A stretch of DNA of 15,670 nt from DATATV01 sp035551355 (GTDB lineage: Bacteria; Actinomycetota; Actinomycetes; Mycobacteriales; Pseudonocardiaceae): assembly GCA_035551355.1 (NCBI GenBank), contig DASZNF010000142.1, positions 1 through 15,670 of the forward strand, read 5' to 3'. The position numbers and the translations under genes are program-made. Each line of letters begins with the position of its first letter. Position 1 is the stretch's first letter. This document shows positions 7,301-12,939 of the stretch, one piece after another. The notes beneath the pieces were generated by a model. It saw nothing but the letters and a program-made list of their open reading frames with translations, made no database searches and was not told the origin of the DNA.

Positions 7301-8276
7301 AGCGAACGAAGACGGTCTTGCCCGAGTTCTCGCCGTCGAGCATCTCGCGGAAGCCCTCCGCCGCCGACGCGAACGGCAGCTCGGAGCCGATCAGGGGGTG
7401 CAGACCCTTGTGGTCACAGAAGCTGAGCAGGTCGCCCAGCTCGTCCCGGGTGCCCATGGTCGAGCCGAGCACCCGCAGCTGCAGGAAGAACAGCCGCTGC
7501 AGCTCACCCGCGGTGGCGTCGCCGCTGGTGGCCCCGGAGATCACCACGACACCACCGGGCTTGAGCGACTTCAGCGAGTGCGACCAGGTGGCCTTGCCCA
7601 CGGTCTCGAACACCCCGTCCACGCGCTCGGGCAGCCGGGCGTTGGACTCGAAGGTGGCGTCCGCACCCAGGTTCTCGGCCACCGCCCGCTTGGCCTCGCT
7701 GCGCCCGGTCACCCAGACCCGCATACCGGCGGCCTTGCCCAGGGTGATCAGCGCGCTGGACACCCCACCCGAGGCGCCCTGCACCAGCATGGTCTGCCCA
7801 GGCCGCAGCCCGGACTTCACGAACAGCATCCGGTAGGCGGTCAGCCAGGCGGTGCCCATGCAGGCGGCCTCGGCGAAGGACAGCCCGGCCGGCTTGGGCA
7901 GCACGTTGCGCCGGGGCACGATCACGCTGTCGGCGAACGTGCCCTGGTGCTTCTCGGTGAGCAGGGTGCGCTTGGGGTCCAGGGTCTCGTCGCCGGTCCA
8001 GTCCGGGTCGGTGATCACCGAGTGGATCACCACCTCGGTGCCGTCCTCCAGCACACCCGCGCCGTCGCAGCCCAGGGTCATCGGGAACTGATCGGGCTTG
8101 ATGCCCACCCCGCGCAGCGTCCACAGGTCGTGCATGTTGAGGCTCGCCGCGCGGACCGACACCCGCACCCAGCCCGGCGGTGGCTCCGGAGTGTCCCGCT
8201 CGCCCACCACGAGGGCGGCCAGTGGGTCGTCACGGTTCGGCTCGGCAGCGTAGACGGCGAACATACTTGGCAACAT
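7299..8276 (-). CDS. MDR-superfamily dehydrogenase (quinone oxidoreductase-like)
   Basis: NADP(H)-dependent medium-chain dehydrogenase/reductase of 325 residues. It has a GroES-like N-terminal fold (VRVSVRAASLNMHDLWTLRG, then GCDGAGVLEDGTEV) and a Rossmann domain with the nucleotide-binding stretch VQGASGGVSSALITLGKAAG. The cysteine cluster of the structural zinc and the catalytic zinc ligands are absent, so despite the usual family label it is probably a zinc-free quinone oxidoreductase or enone reductase; the substrate is unknown. I chose the ATG at 8276 because GGAG lies five bases upstream. The alternative ATG at 8264 (MFAVYAAEPN) starts where most relatives probably start and has TATGTT seven bases before it, compatible with a leaderless mRNA. 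The gene diverges from the ribonuclease cassette. Confidence 0.85.
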   Translation of the reverse strand: MLPSMFAVYAAEPNRDDPLAALVVGERDTPEPPPGWVRVSVRAASLNMHDLWTLRGVGIKPDQFPMTLGCDGAGVLEDGTEVVIHSVITDPDWTGDETLDPKRTLLTEKHQGTFADSVIVPRRNVLPKPAGLSFAEAACMGTAWLTAYRMLFVKSGLRPGQTMLVQGASGGVSSALITLGKAAGMRVWVTGRSEAKRAVAENLGADATFESNARLPERVDGVFETVGKATWSHSLKSLKPGGVVVISGATSGDATAGELQRLFFLQLRVLGSTMGTRDELGDLLSFCDHKGLHPLIGSELPFASAAEGFREMLDGENSGKTVFVR

Positions 8277-8305
8277 AACCACTCCGGTCCACCCGCGACA
8301 CACGA

Positions 8306-8333
8306 GTGGTGATCGTGCTCACCCGATGACCAC
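8306..8333. promoter_or_regulatory. Inverted repeat in the divergent MDR/ribonuclease-cassette promoter region
   Basis: GTGGTGATCG (8306-8315) and CGATGACCAC (8324-8333) form a 10-base inverted repeat with one mismatch and an eight-base spacer. It sits about midway between the two divergent genes, as an operator would. No protein family is assigned. Confidence 0.4.
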
Positions 8334-8355
8334 CAGTCGGCCCGGGCGAGCGGCG

Positions 8356-8361
8356 TAAAGT
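8356..8361 (+). promoter_or_regulatory. -10 element of the ribonuclease cassette
   Basis: TAAAGT matches the TANNNT pattern and ends seven bases before the GTG at 8369. No ribosome binding site is visible before that GTG, so the cassette mRNA is probably leaderless. No clear -35 was found. Confidence 0.4.
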
Positions 8362-8368
8362 CGGCCGG

Positions 8369-8599
8369 GTGTTCATCTGGCTGGCCAACTGGTGGGACGG
8401 CGTCGAGCTGTGGCTGACCGAACTGCCCTTCCCGGTGCAGTTCCTGCTGGTCATCGTGGTGCTCGGGCCGATCTGCCTCGGCGCGGCCTGGGCCATCGAC
8501 CGGGGAGTGGACGTGGTATCCAACCGGTTCGCCCACAAACCGGCCGGGCCGCCGCCTGCCGCCGAGCCGGAAAAGCCGGTGGATACGCTGGCCCGGTGA
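8369..8599 (+). CDS. Small membrane protein, first gene of the ribonuclease cassette
   Basis: A 76-residue protein that I do not recognise. It has a tryptophan-rich amphipathic N-terminus (WLANWWDGVELWLTELPFP), one strong membrane segment (about 23-43, ending in ICLGAAWAIDRG), and a hydrophilic, proline-rich tail (about 55-76, KPAGPPPAAEPEKP). The start GTG at 8369 follows a -10-like TAAAGT and lacks a ribosome binding site, suggesting leaderless translation. Its TGA overlaps the ribonuclease GTG as GTGA, so the two are translationally coupled. GC-rich third positions and the tight overlap argue that it is a real gene. A role in anchoring or exporting the ribonuclease is possible but is only inferred from position. 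Confidence 0.7.
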   Translation: MFIWLANWWDGVELWLTELPFPVQFLLVIVVLGPICLGAAWAIDRGVDVVSNRFAHKPAGPPPAAEPEKPVDTLAR

Positions 8600-9030
8600 G
8601 TTCGGGCAGGCGGATCAGCATCGCGCTGGCGGGGCTGGTGCTCCTGGCCGCGATCGGCTGGGTGATCAAGGGCGCCACCACCAGCGGCACGCCGGGCAGT
8701 GCGCCGAGCGTGAGCCAGGGCAGTGTGCCGGGCAGTTCCTCCGGTCTGCCCATGCAGGCGTTGTCCGCGCTGCCCGGCCAGGCCGCGCAGACCTACCAGC
8801 TGATCCTCAAGGGCGGCCCGTTTCCCTATCCGCACAACGACGGCGTGGTGTACCAGAACCGGGAGAGGGAACTACCTTCCGAGCCCTCCGGCTACTACCA
8901 CGAGTACACCGTGCCCACGCCGGGCAGCAGTGATCGCGGCACCCGCAGGCTGATCACCGGCAAGGACCACGAGCTGTACTACACCGGGGACCACTACCAG
9001 ACCTTCGTCGTCGTGGAGCCGAACCGATGA
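8596..9030 (+). CDS. RNase Sa-like guanyl-specific ribonuclease with N-terminal membrane segment
   Basis: Microbial ribonuclease of the barnase/RNase Sa family, which cleaves single-stranded RNA 3' of guanosine; 144 residues from the GTG at 8596. Residues 1-6 are basic, and 7-24 form one hydrophobic segment that is a signal peptide or an anchor. A Ser/Gly/Pro linker (about 29-52) precedes the catalytic domain (about 53-144). The domain aligns closely with Streptomyces RNase Sa: GGPFPYPHNDGVVYQNRE, then GYYHEYTV, RGTRRLITG and YYTGDHYQTF. Against RNase Sa numbering the base-binding Glu41 is Glu90, catalytic Glu54 is Glu103, Arg65 and Arg69 are Arg114 and Arg118, and His85 is His133, so it should be active. 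The Cys7-Cys96 disulfide of RNase Sa is missing and the protein has no cysteine. It overlaps the barstar gene as ATGA. Confidence 0.92.
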   Translation: MSSGRRISIALAGLVLLAAIGWVIKGATTSGTPGSAPSVSQGSVPGSSSGLPMQALSALPGQAAQTYQLILKGGPFPYPHNDGVVYQNRERELPSEPSGYYHEYTVPTPGSSDRGTRRLITGKDHELYYTGDHYQTFVVVEPNR

Positions 9031-9392
9031 CCGACCACCTGGAAACCGTGGCCGACGCCGAAACCGCCGCCCGGGACGCCGCCCGGCGCGGCGCCGTCCT
9101 GCACCGGCTGGACGGGAAAGCCATGGTGGACAAGGCATCCGCCCTGGCAGCCATCGCGGCCGCACTGTCCTTTCCGGACCACTTCGGCCACAACCTGGAC
9201 GCACTGTTCGACATGGCGGGCGACCTGTCCTGGCTGCCCGAGGGCGAGCACGTGCTGCTGTGGACGGATTCCGCCGCGCTGCGCGACGGTGATCCGGCAG
9301 CCTGGCGCGGGGTGCGCTCGGCCCTGTCCGATGCGGTGGCCAGGACCGAGCAGCACACCCGGCGGCTACGCGTGCAACTCGTTCAGGACTGA
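9027..9392 (+). CDS. Barstar-family ribonuclease inhibitor
   Basis: Probable cytoplasmic inhibitor of the ribonuclease encoded immediately upstream, protecting the cell before export. It has 121 residues with the barstar signature: HRLDGKAMVDKASALAAIAA followed by LSFPDHFGHNLDALFDMAGDLSWLP, where the FP-x-x-FG-x-N-x-DAL core helix and acidic face occupy the active site of barnase-type enzymes. A C-terminal strand, LRVQLVQD, ends the fold. The ATG overlaps the ribonuclease stop by four bases (ATGA), which couples toxin and inhibitor synthesis. The TGA at 9390-9392 is directly followed, without a gap, by a copied piece of the enoyl-CoA hydratase gene. Confidence 0.92.
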   Translation: MTDHLETVADAETAARDAARRGAVLHRLDGKAMVDKASALAAIAAALSFPDHFGHNLDALFDMAGDLSWLPEGEHVLLWTDSAALRDGDPAAWRGVRSALSDAVARTEQHTRRLRVQLVQD

Positions 9393-9455
9393 AACGCGCT
9401 GTCCGCCCAACTTCGCCGGGAGCTGGCCGGGCGGCTGGACGAGGCCATCGACGAC
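9393..9455 (+). repeat. Inverted 63-bp duplicate of an internal piece of the enoyl-CoA hydratase gene
   Basis: These 63 bases match the reverse complement of 10114-10176 with two differences I can count, at 9413 and 9449. The source encodes residues 26-46 of the hydratase (NALSAQLRRELAGRLDEAMDD). In the copy one change is silent and the other turns Met into Ile. The copy begins at the base after the barstar stop and is in the same frame as barstar. It has no start codon and no independent coding role is likely; it is a duplication scar. Confidence 0.93.
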
Positions 9456-9478
9456 ACGCGTCCCGTCCGGACAGCGCG
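9395..9478. terminator. Inverted repeat between convergent barstar and hydratase genes, possible two-way terminator
   Basis: CGCGCTGTCCG at 9395-9405 and CGGACAGCGCG at 9468-9478 are perfect 11-base inverted copies separated by 62 bases. The left arm belongs to the duplicated hydratase fragment, and the right arm is the same hydratase segment in the original orientation. No T-tract follows on either strand, so termination is uncertain, but the position between two convergent stops fits. Confidence 0.4.
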
Positions 9479-9480
9479 GG

Positions 9481-10251
9481 TCAGGGCTGGGGAACCCAGG
9501 AGGCCGGACGTTTCTCGGCGAAGGCGCGGATGCCCTCCTGGCCCTCCTCGCCGGCGAAGAACTTCGCGGACAGCTCCAGCATGTCGGCGAACCGCTCCCC
9601 CACCTCGGGCCGGCCGTCGCGCAGCACCTGCTTGGTGGCGGCCAGCGCGGTGGGTCCGCCCAGCAGCAGCATCTTCGCGTAGCGGGCCACCTCCTCGGCC
9701 AGGCCCTCGGCCGGCACGCAGGCGTTGATCAGGCCGATGCGCACCGCGCGGTCGGCGTCGAACGTCTCGCCGGTCAGGAACAGCTCGTGCGCGGCACGGG
9801 GCAGCAGCCGGGGCAGCACGGTCACCGAGATCAGCGCGGGCACCACGCCGATGCGCACCTCGCTGAACGCGAACGTCGCCTGCTCGGCGGCGATCGCGAT
9901 GTCGCAGGCGGCCACCAGGCCCACTCCGCCGGCCCGGGCCGGGCCGGCCAACTGGGCGATCACCGGCTTGGGGCCGGTCCAGACGCGCTCCAGAATGGCC
10001 GGGAACTCGTTGACCCCCTGGGTGGACGTGTTCGAACCGGCCGCCTCCTTGAGGTCCATGCCCGCACAGAACACCGGGCCGGTGTGGTCCAGCACGATCA
10101 CCCGGGCGGCCGGGTCGTCCATGGCCTCGTCCAGCCGCCCGGCCAGCTCCCGGCGCAGTTGGGCGGACAGCGCGTTGCGGTTGTGCGGCGAGTCCAGGGT
10201 GATGGTCGCGATGCCGCCGCGCACCCCGTAGTGGACCAACTCGTCAGCCAT
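9481..10251 (-). CDS. Enoyl-CoA hydratase/isomerase family protein
   Basis: Crotonase-fold enzyme of 256 residues acting on acyl-CoA thioesters, probably syn-hydration of enoyl-CoA in fatty-acid or amino-acid catabolism. The oxyanion-hole segments are FCAGMDLKEA (61-70) and LAGPARAGGVGLVAACDIAI (101-120). Glu131 in FSEVRIGVVPA and Glu156 in AAHELFLTGE fall where the two catalytic glutamates of rat hydratase lie, so true hydratase chemistry is possible. The ATG at 10251 is chosen because AAGGAG lies about six bases upstream; the frame continues another 14 codons, but those run through a 12-base inverted repeat and lack a ribosome binding site. A fragment of this gene (codons 26-46) is duplicated in inverted orientation just beyond its own stop. 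Confidence 0.92.
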   Translation of the reverse strand: MADELVHYGVRGGIATITLDSPHNRNALSAQLRRELAGRLDEAMDDPAARVIVLDHTGPVFCAGMDLKEAAGSNTSTQGVNEFPAILERVWTGPKPVIAQLAGPARAGGVGLVAACDIAIAAEQATFAFSEVRIGVVPALISVTVLPRLLPRAAHELFLTGETFDADRAVRIGLINACVPAEGLAEEVARYAKMLLLGGPTALAATKQVLRDGRPEVGERFADMLELSAKFFAGEEGQEGIRAFAEKRPASWVPQP

Positions 10252-10268
10252 CTGCGCTCCTTCGCGAT

Positions 10269-10305
10269 CGTGCGGGTACCTCGCGATAGGCAAGGTACCC
10301 GCACG
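10269..10305. terminator. Strong 12-bp hairpin upstream of the hydratase gene
   Basis: CGTGCGGGTACC (10269-10280) and GGTACCCGCACG (10294-10305) are perfect inverted copies with a 13-base loop. On the minus strand the hairpin follows the secreted-protein gene (stop at 10354) and ends seven bases before the AAGGAG ribosome binding site of the hydratase gene. There is no T-tract. It may end or attenuate transcription from the upstream gene, or it may be an operator or mRNA-stabilising leader hairpin. A direct repeat TCGCGAT (10262-10268, 10281-10287) overlaps it. Confidence 0.5.
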
Positions 10306-10353
10306 TGACCGGGGCGCCGGTCAGCTGATCGTTGTGCTGATCCCGTCGGTCGC

Positions 10354-10851
10354 CTAGTGGAAGGTGAAGGTGGCCGAGTCCACGGACTCGGAGCTCGGGC
10401 ACAGGAAGCTGCCGGAGCTCAGGTTGGCGGTGAACGGCCCGCCGGAGTAGGTCCGGGTGGTTCCCGAGCGGGACACCGACAGGTTGCTCACGGTGTAGGC
10501 GCAGGAGATGCCGTCCACCGTGGCGTTCACGTCGACCTCGGCGGCCGACGCCGTCCCGGCGGTGTCGTCGAAGGTGACCGTTGGGTCGTTGGTGAGGCTC
10601 GCCGAGATGCTGCCGCTGCAGCTCACGTTGACCGTCGTGTGGTCGATGGTCAGGGTGTTCGGCGGGACGTCACTGGTCGTGGCGTTGGTCCAGGAGCAGG
10701 TCGAACCACTCACCGTGATGCTGCCGTCGACCAGTCCGGTGGCCGCCGGAGTGGCCGCGTTGGCCGCCAGCGCGGTGCCCAGGACCGGCAGGGCCGCGAT
10801 CGCGGCGGTGCCGAGTAAGCGAACTCCCATACGACGTCGGGTTGGCTTCAT
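10354..10851 (-). CDS. Small secreted protein with four cysteines, unknown function
   Basis: A 165-residue protein that I do not recognise. It has a clear Sec signal: basic n-region (RRR at 5-7), hydrophobic core (about 11-29) and AxA cleavage site ANA|A at 30-33. The mature part of about 133 residues is rich in Ser, Thr, Gly and Val with alternating patterns suggesting an all-beta domain. It has exactly four cysteines (52, 78, 117, 151), which could form two disulfides outside the cell. No catalytic motif, repeat or anchor is visible. A ribosome binding site, GAGGTGA, lies six bases before the ATG. Its promoter is probably in the AT-rich stretch 10921-10985. The next gene downstream is the hydratase, separated by a strong hairpin, so they need not share function. 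Confidence 0.75.
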   Translation of the reverse strand: MKPTRRRMGVRLLGTAAIAALPVLGTALAANAATPAATGLVDGSITVSGSTCSWTNATTSDVPPNTLTIDHTTVNVSCSGSISASLTNDPTVTFDDTAGTASAAEVDVNATVDGISCAYTVSNLSVSRSGTTRTYSGGPFTANLSSGSFLCPSSESVDSATFTFH

Positions 10852-10920
10852 CGTCGTTCACCTCATCAAGGATGTGTTGCTGAGGAACGGAAACGGTGAG
10901 CCGCGCGGTCTCAGGTTCGA

Positions 10921-10948
10921 TAGTTACGCATCGGTAGGTTCGGCTCAA
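10921..10948 (-). promoter_or_regulatory. Possible promoter of the secreted-protein gene
   Basis: On the minus strand TTGAGC (10948-10943) and TAACTA (10926-10921) are separated by 16 bases, giving plausible -35 and -10 elements about 70 bases before the start codon. The match is modest. The surrounding stretch is much richer in AT than the rest of the window. Confidence 0.35.
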
Positions 10949-10960
10949 GGCCGGAAAATT

Positions 10961-10984
10961 CACAAAACTTTTTCACGTTTTGTG
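10961..10984. promoter_or_regulatory. Perfect AT-rich 8-8-8 inverted repeat between lepA and the secreted-protein gene
   Basis: CACAAAAC (10961-10968) and GTTTTGTG (10977-10984) flank an eight-base spacer, TTTTTCAC. On the minus strand it comes about 48 bases after the lepA stop and is followed by AATTTT, so it could be a weak intrinsic terminator of lepA. The stem is AT-rich, and it lies just upstream of the putative -35 of the next gene, so an operator is equally possible. Confidence 0.45.
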
Positions 10985-11031
10985 GACGCGAGAACGGGTA
11001 ACGGTCAACCCGGCCCTCCTGGGACGGAGAG

Positions 11032-12879
11032 TTACTTCTTCGTCTTGGTCTTGTCCGGGGACTCGTCGGTGGACAGCGCGGCGACGAAGGCCTCCTGCGG
11101 GACCTCAACCCGGCCGACCATCTTCATCCGCTTCTTGCCCTCCTTCTGCTTCTCCAACAGCTTGCGTTTACGGGTGATGTCACCGCCGTAGCACTTGGCC
11201 AGCACGTCCTTGCGGATGGCCCGGATGGTCTCCCGGGCGATCACCCGGGAGCCGACCGCGGCCTGGATCGGCACCTCGAACTGCTGGCGCGGGATCAGCT
11301 CGCGCAGCTTGCTGGCCATCCGGGTGCCGTAGCCGTAGGCCGCGTCCTTGTGCACGATCGCGGAGAACGCGTCCACCGGCTCGCCCTGCAGCAGGATGTC
11401 CACCTTGACCAGGTCGGCCGACTGCTCACCGGCGTCCTCGTAGTCCAGCGAGGCGTAGCCGCGGGTGCGCGACTTCAGCGCATCGAAGAAGTCGAAGATG
11501 ATCTCGGCCAGCGGCATGGTGTAGCGCAGCTCGACCCGGGTGTCGGACAGGTAGTCCATGCCGCCCAACTGGCCGCGCCGGGACTGGCACAGCTCCATGA
11601 TCGCGCCGACGTAGTCCGACGGGGAGATCACCGTCATCTTCACGATCGGCTCGAACACCTCGCCGATCTTGCCCACCGGCCAGTCCGAGGGGTTGGTGAC
11701 GCTCAATTCATTGCCGTCGTCGGTGATCACCCGGTACACCACGTTGGGCGCGGTGGAGATCAGCTCCAGCCCGGCCTCCCGCTCCAGCCGGTCGCGGGTG
11801 ATCTCCAAGTGCAGCAGGCCAAGGAACCCGCACCGGAAGCCGAAGCCGAGCGCGGCCGAGGTCTCCGGCTCGTAGGTCAGCGCGGCGTCGTTGAGCTGCA
11901 GCTTGTCCAGCGCCTCGCGCAGCTCCGGATAGTCCGAGCCGTCCACCGGGTACAGCCCGGCGTAAACCATCGGCTTGGGGTCGCGGTAACCGCCCAGCGG
12001 CTGGGTGGCGCCCTTGCGCTCGCTGGTCACCGTGTCCCCGACCCGGGACTGCCGAACGTCCTTCACCCCGGTGATCAGATAGCCCACCTCGCCGACGCCG
12101 AGCCCGACGCTGGCCTTGGGCTCCGGGGAGATGATGCCCACCTCGAGCAGCTCGTGGGTGGCCCCGGTGGACATCATCCGGATCTTCTCCCGGGGCGTGA
12201 TCTTGCCGTCCATCACCCGGATGTAGGTGACCACTCCGCGGTAGGTGTCGTACACCGAGTCGAAGATCATCGCACGGGCCGGCGCGTCCGAATCGCCCTG
12301 CGGCGGCGGCACCAGCCGGACCACCTTGTCCAGCAGCTCACCCACCCCGCTGCCGGTCTTCGCCGAGACCTTCAGCACATCCTCGGGCTCGCAGCCGATG
12401 ATGTGCGACAGCTCGGCCGCGTAGCGCTCCGGATCGGCCGCGGGCAGGTCGATTTTGTTCAGCACCGGGATGATGGTGAGGTCGTTCTCCATGGCCAGGT
12501 ACAGGTTGGCCAGGGTCTGCGCCTCGATCCCCTGCGCCGCGTCCACCAGCAGGATCGCGCCCTCGCAGGCGGCCAGCGACCGGGACACCTCGTAGGTGAA
12601 GTCCACGTGGCCGGGGGTGTCGATCATGTGCAGCACGTACTCGGCGCCGTCCACCAGCCAGGGCAGCCGCACGTTCTGCGCCTTGATGGTGATCCCGCGT
12701 TCCCGCTCGATGTCCATCCGGTCCAGGTACTGCGCCCGCATGGCCCGCGCGTCGACGACGCCGGTGAGCTGCAACATGCGGTCGGCCAGGGTGGACTTGC
12801 CGTGGTCGATGTGCGCGATGATGCAGAAGTTCCGGATTTGCTCCGGCGGCGTGAACGTCTTGTCAGCGAACGTCGTCAC
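11032..12879 (-). CDS. lepA: Elongation factor 4 (ribosomal back-translocase GTPase)
   Basis: LepA/EF4 is a ribosome-bound GTPase that acts on stalled or mistranslocated ribosomes. From the GTG at 12879 it has 615 residues, close to the usual actinobacterial length. GTPase motifs are AHIDHGKST (22-30), RGITI (61-65), DTPGH (87-91) and NKID (141-144). The LepA-specific C-terminal domain is complete, with GYGTRMASKLRELIPRQQFE, then CYGGDITRKRKLLEKQKEGK near the end. The GTG (MTTFADKTFTPPEQIRNF) is preceded by GAGGA six bases upstream. The frame is open 19 codons further to 12936, but that runs into the end of the EamA gene and lacks a ribosome binding site. It lies 60 bases downstream of the EamA stop, so it may be partly co-transcribed with it. 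Confidence 0.97.
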   Translation of the reverse strand: MTTFADKTFTPPEQIRNFCIIAHIDHGKSTLADRMLQLTGVVDARAMRAQYLDRMDIERERGITIKAQNVRLPWLVDGAEYVLHMIDTPGHVDFTYEVSRSLAACEGAILLVDAAQGIEAQTLANLYLAMENDLTIIPVLNKIDLPAADPERYAAELSHIIGCEPEDVLKVSAKTGSGVGELLDKVVRLVPPPQGDSDAPARAMIFDSVYDTYRGVVTYIRVMDGKITPREKIRMMSTGATHELLEVGIISPEPKASVGLGVGEVGYLITGVKDVRQSRVGDTVTSERKGATQPLGGYRDPKPMVYAGLYPVDGSDYPELREALDKLQLNDAALTYEPETSAALGFGFRCGFLGLLHLEITRDRLEREAGLELISTAPNVVYRVITDDGNELSVTNPSDWPVGKIGEVFEPIVKMTVISPSDYVGAIMELCQSRRGQLGGMDYLSDTRVELRYTMPLAEIIFDFFDALKSRTRGYASLDYEDAGEQSADLVKVDILLQGEPVDAFSAIVHKDAAYGYGTRMASKLRELIPRQQFEVPIQAAVGSRVIARETIRAIRKDVLAKCYGGDITRKRKLLEKQKEGKKRMKMVGRVEVPQEAFVAALSTDESPDKTKTKK

Positions 12880-12939
12880 TCGGGTTCCTCGCACGGGGGG
12901 TGATTCGGTGCCTCCATGGTCCCACGAAGGAACCACTGC

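Noticed and set aside
9393..9480. Pseudogene or hydratase-barstar fusion gene
   Set aside because: The copy has no start codon, is only 63 bases long and lies after an intact barstar stop; it is better described as a duplicated fragment.
11350..12903. A 517-codon open frame on + opposite lepA
   Set aside because: It is fully antisense to a complete, well-conserved lepA, its composition is typical of high-GC shadow frames (runs of His, Arg, Gln, Gly), and it matches no family I know.
12880..12936. Upstream lepA start at 12936
   Set aside because: The extra 19 residues lack conservation with the LepA N-terminus as I know it and have no ribosome binding site; GAGGA precedes the GTG at 12879.
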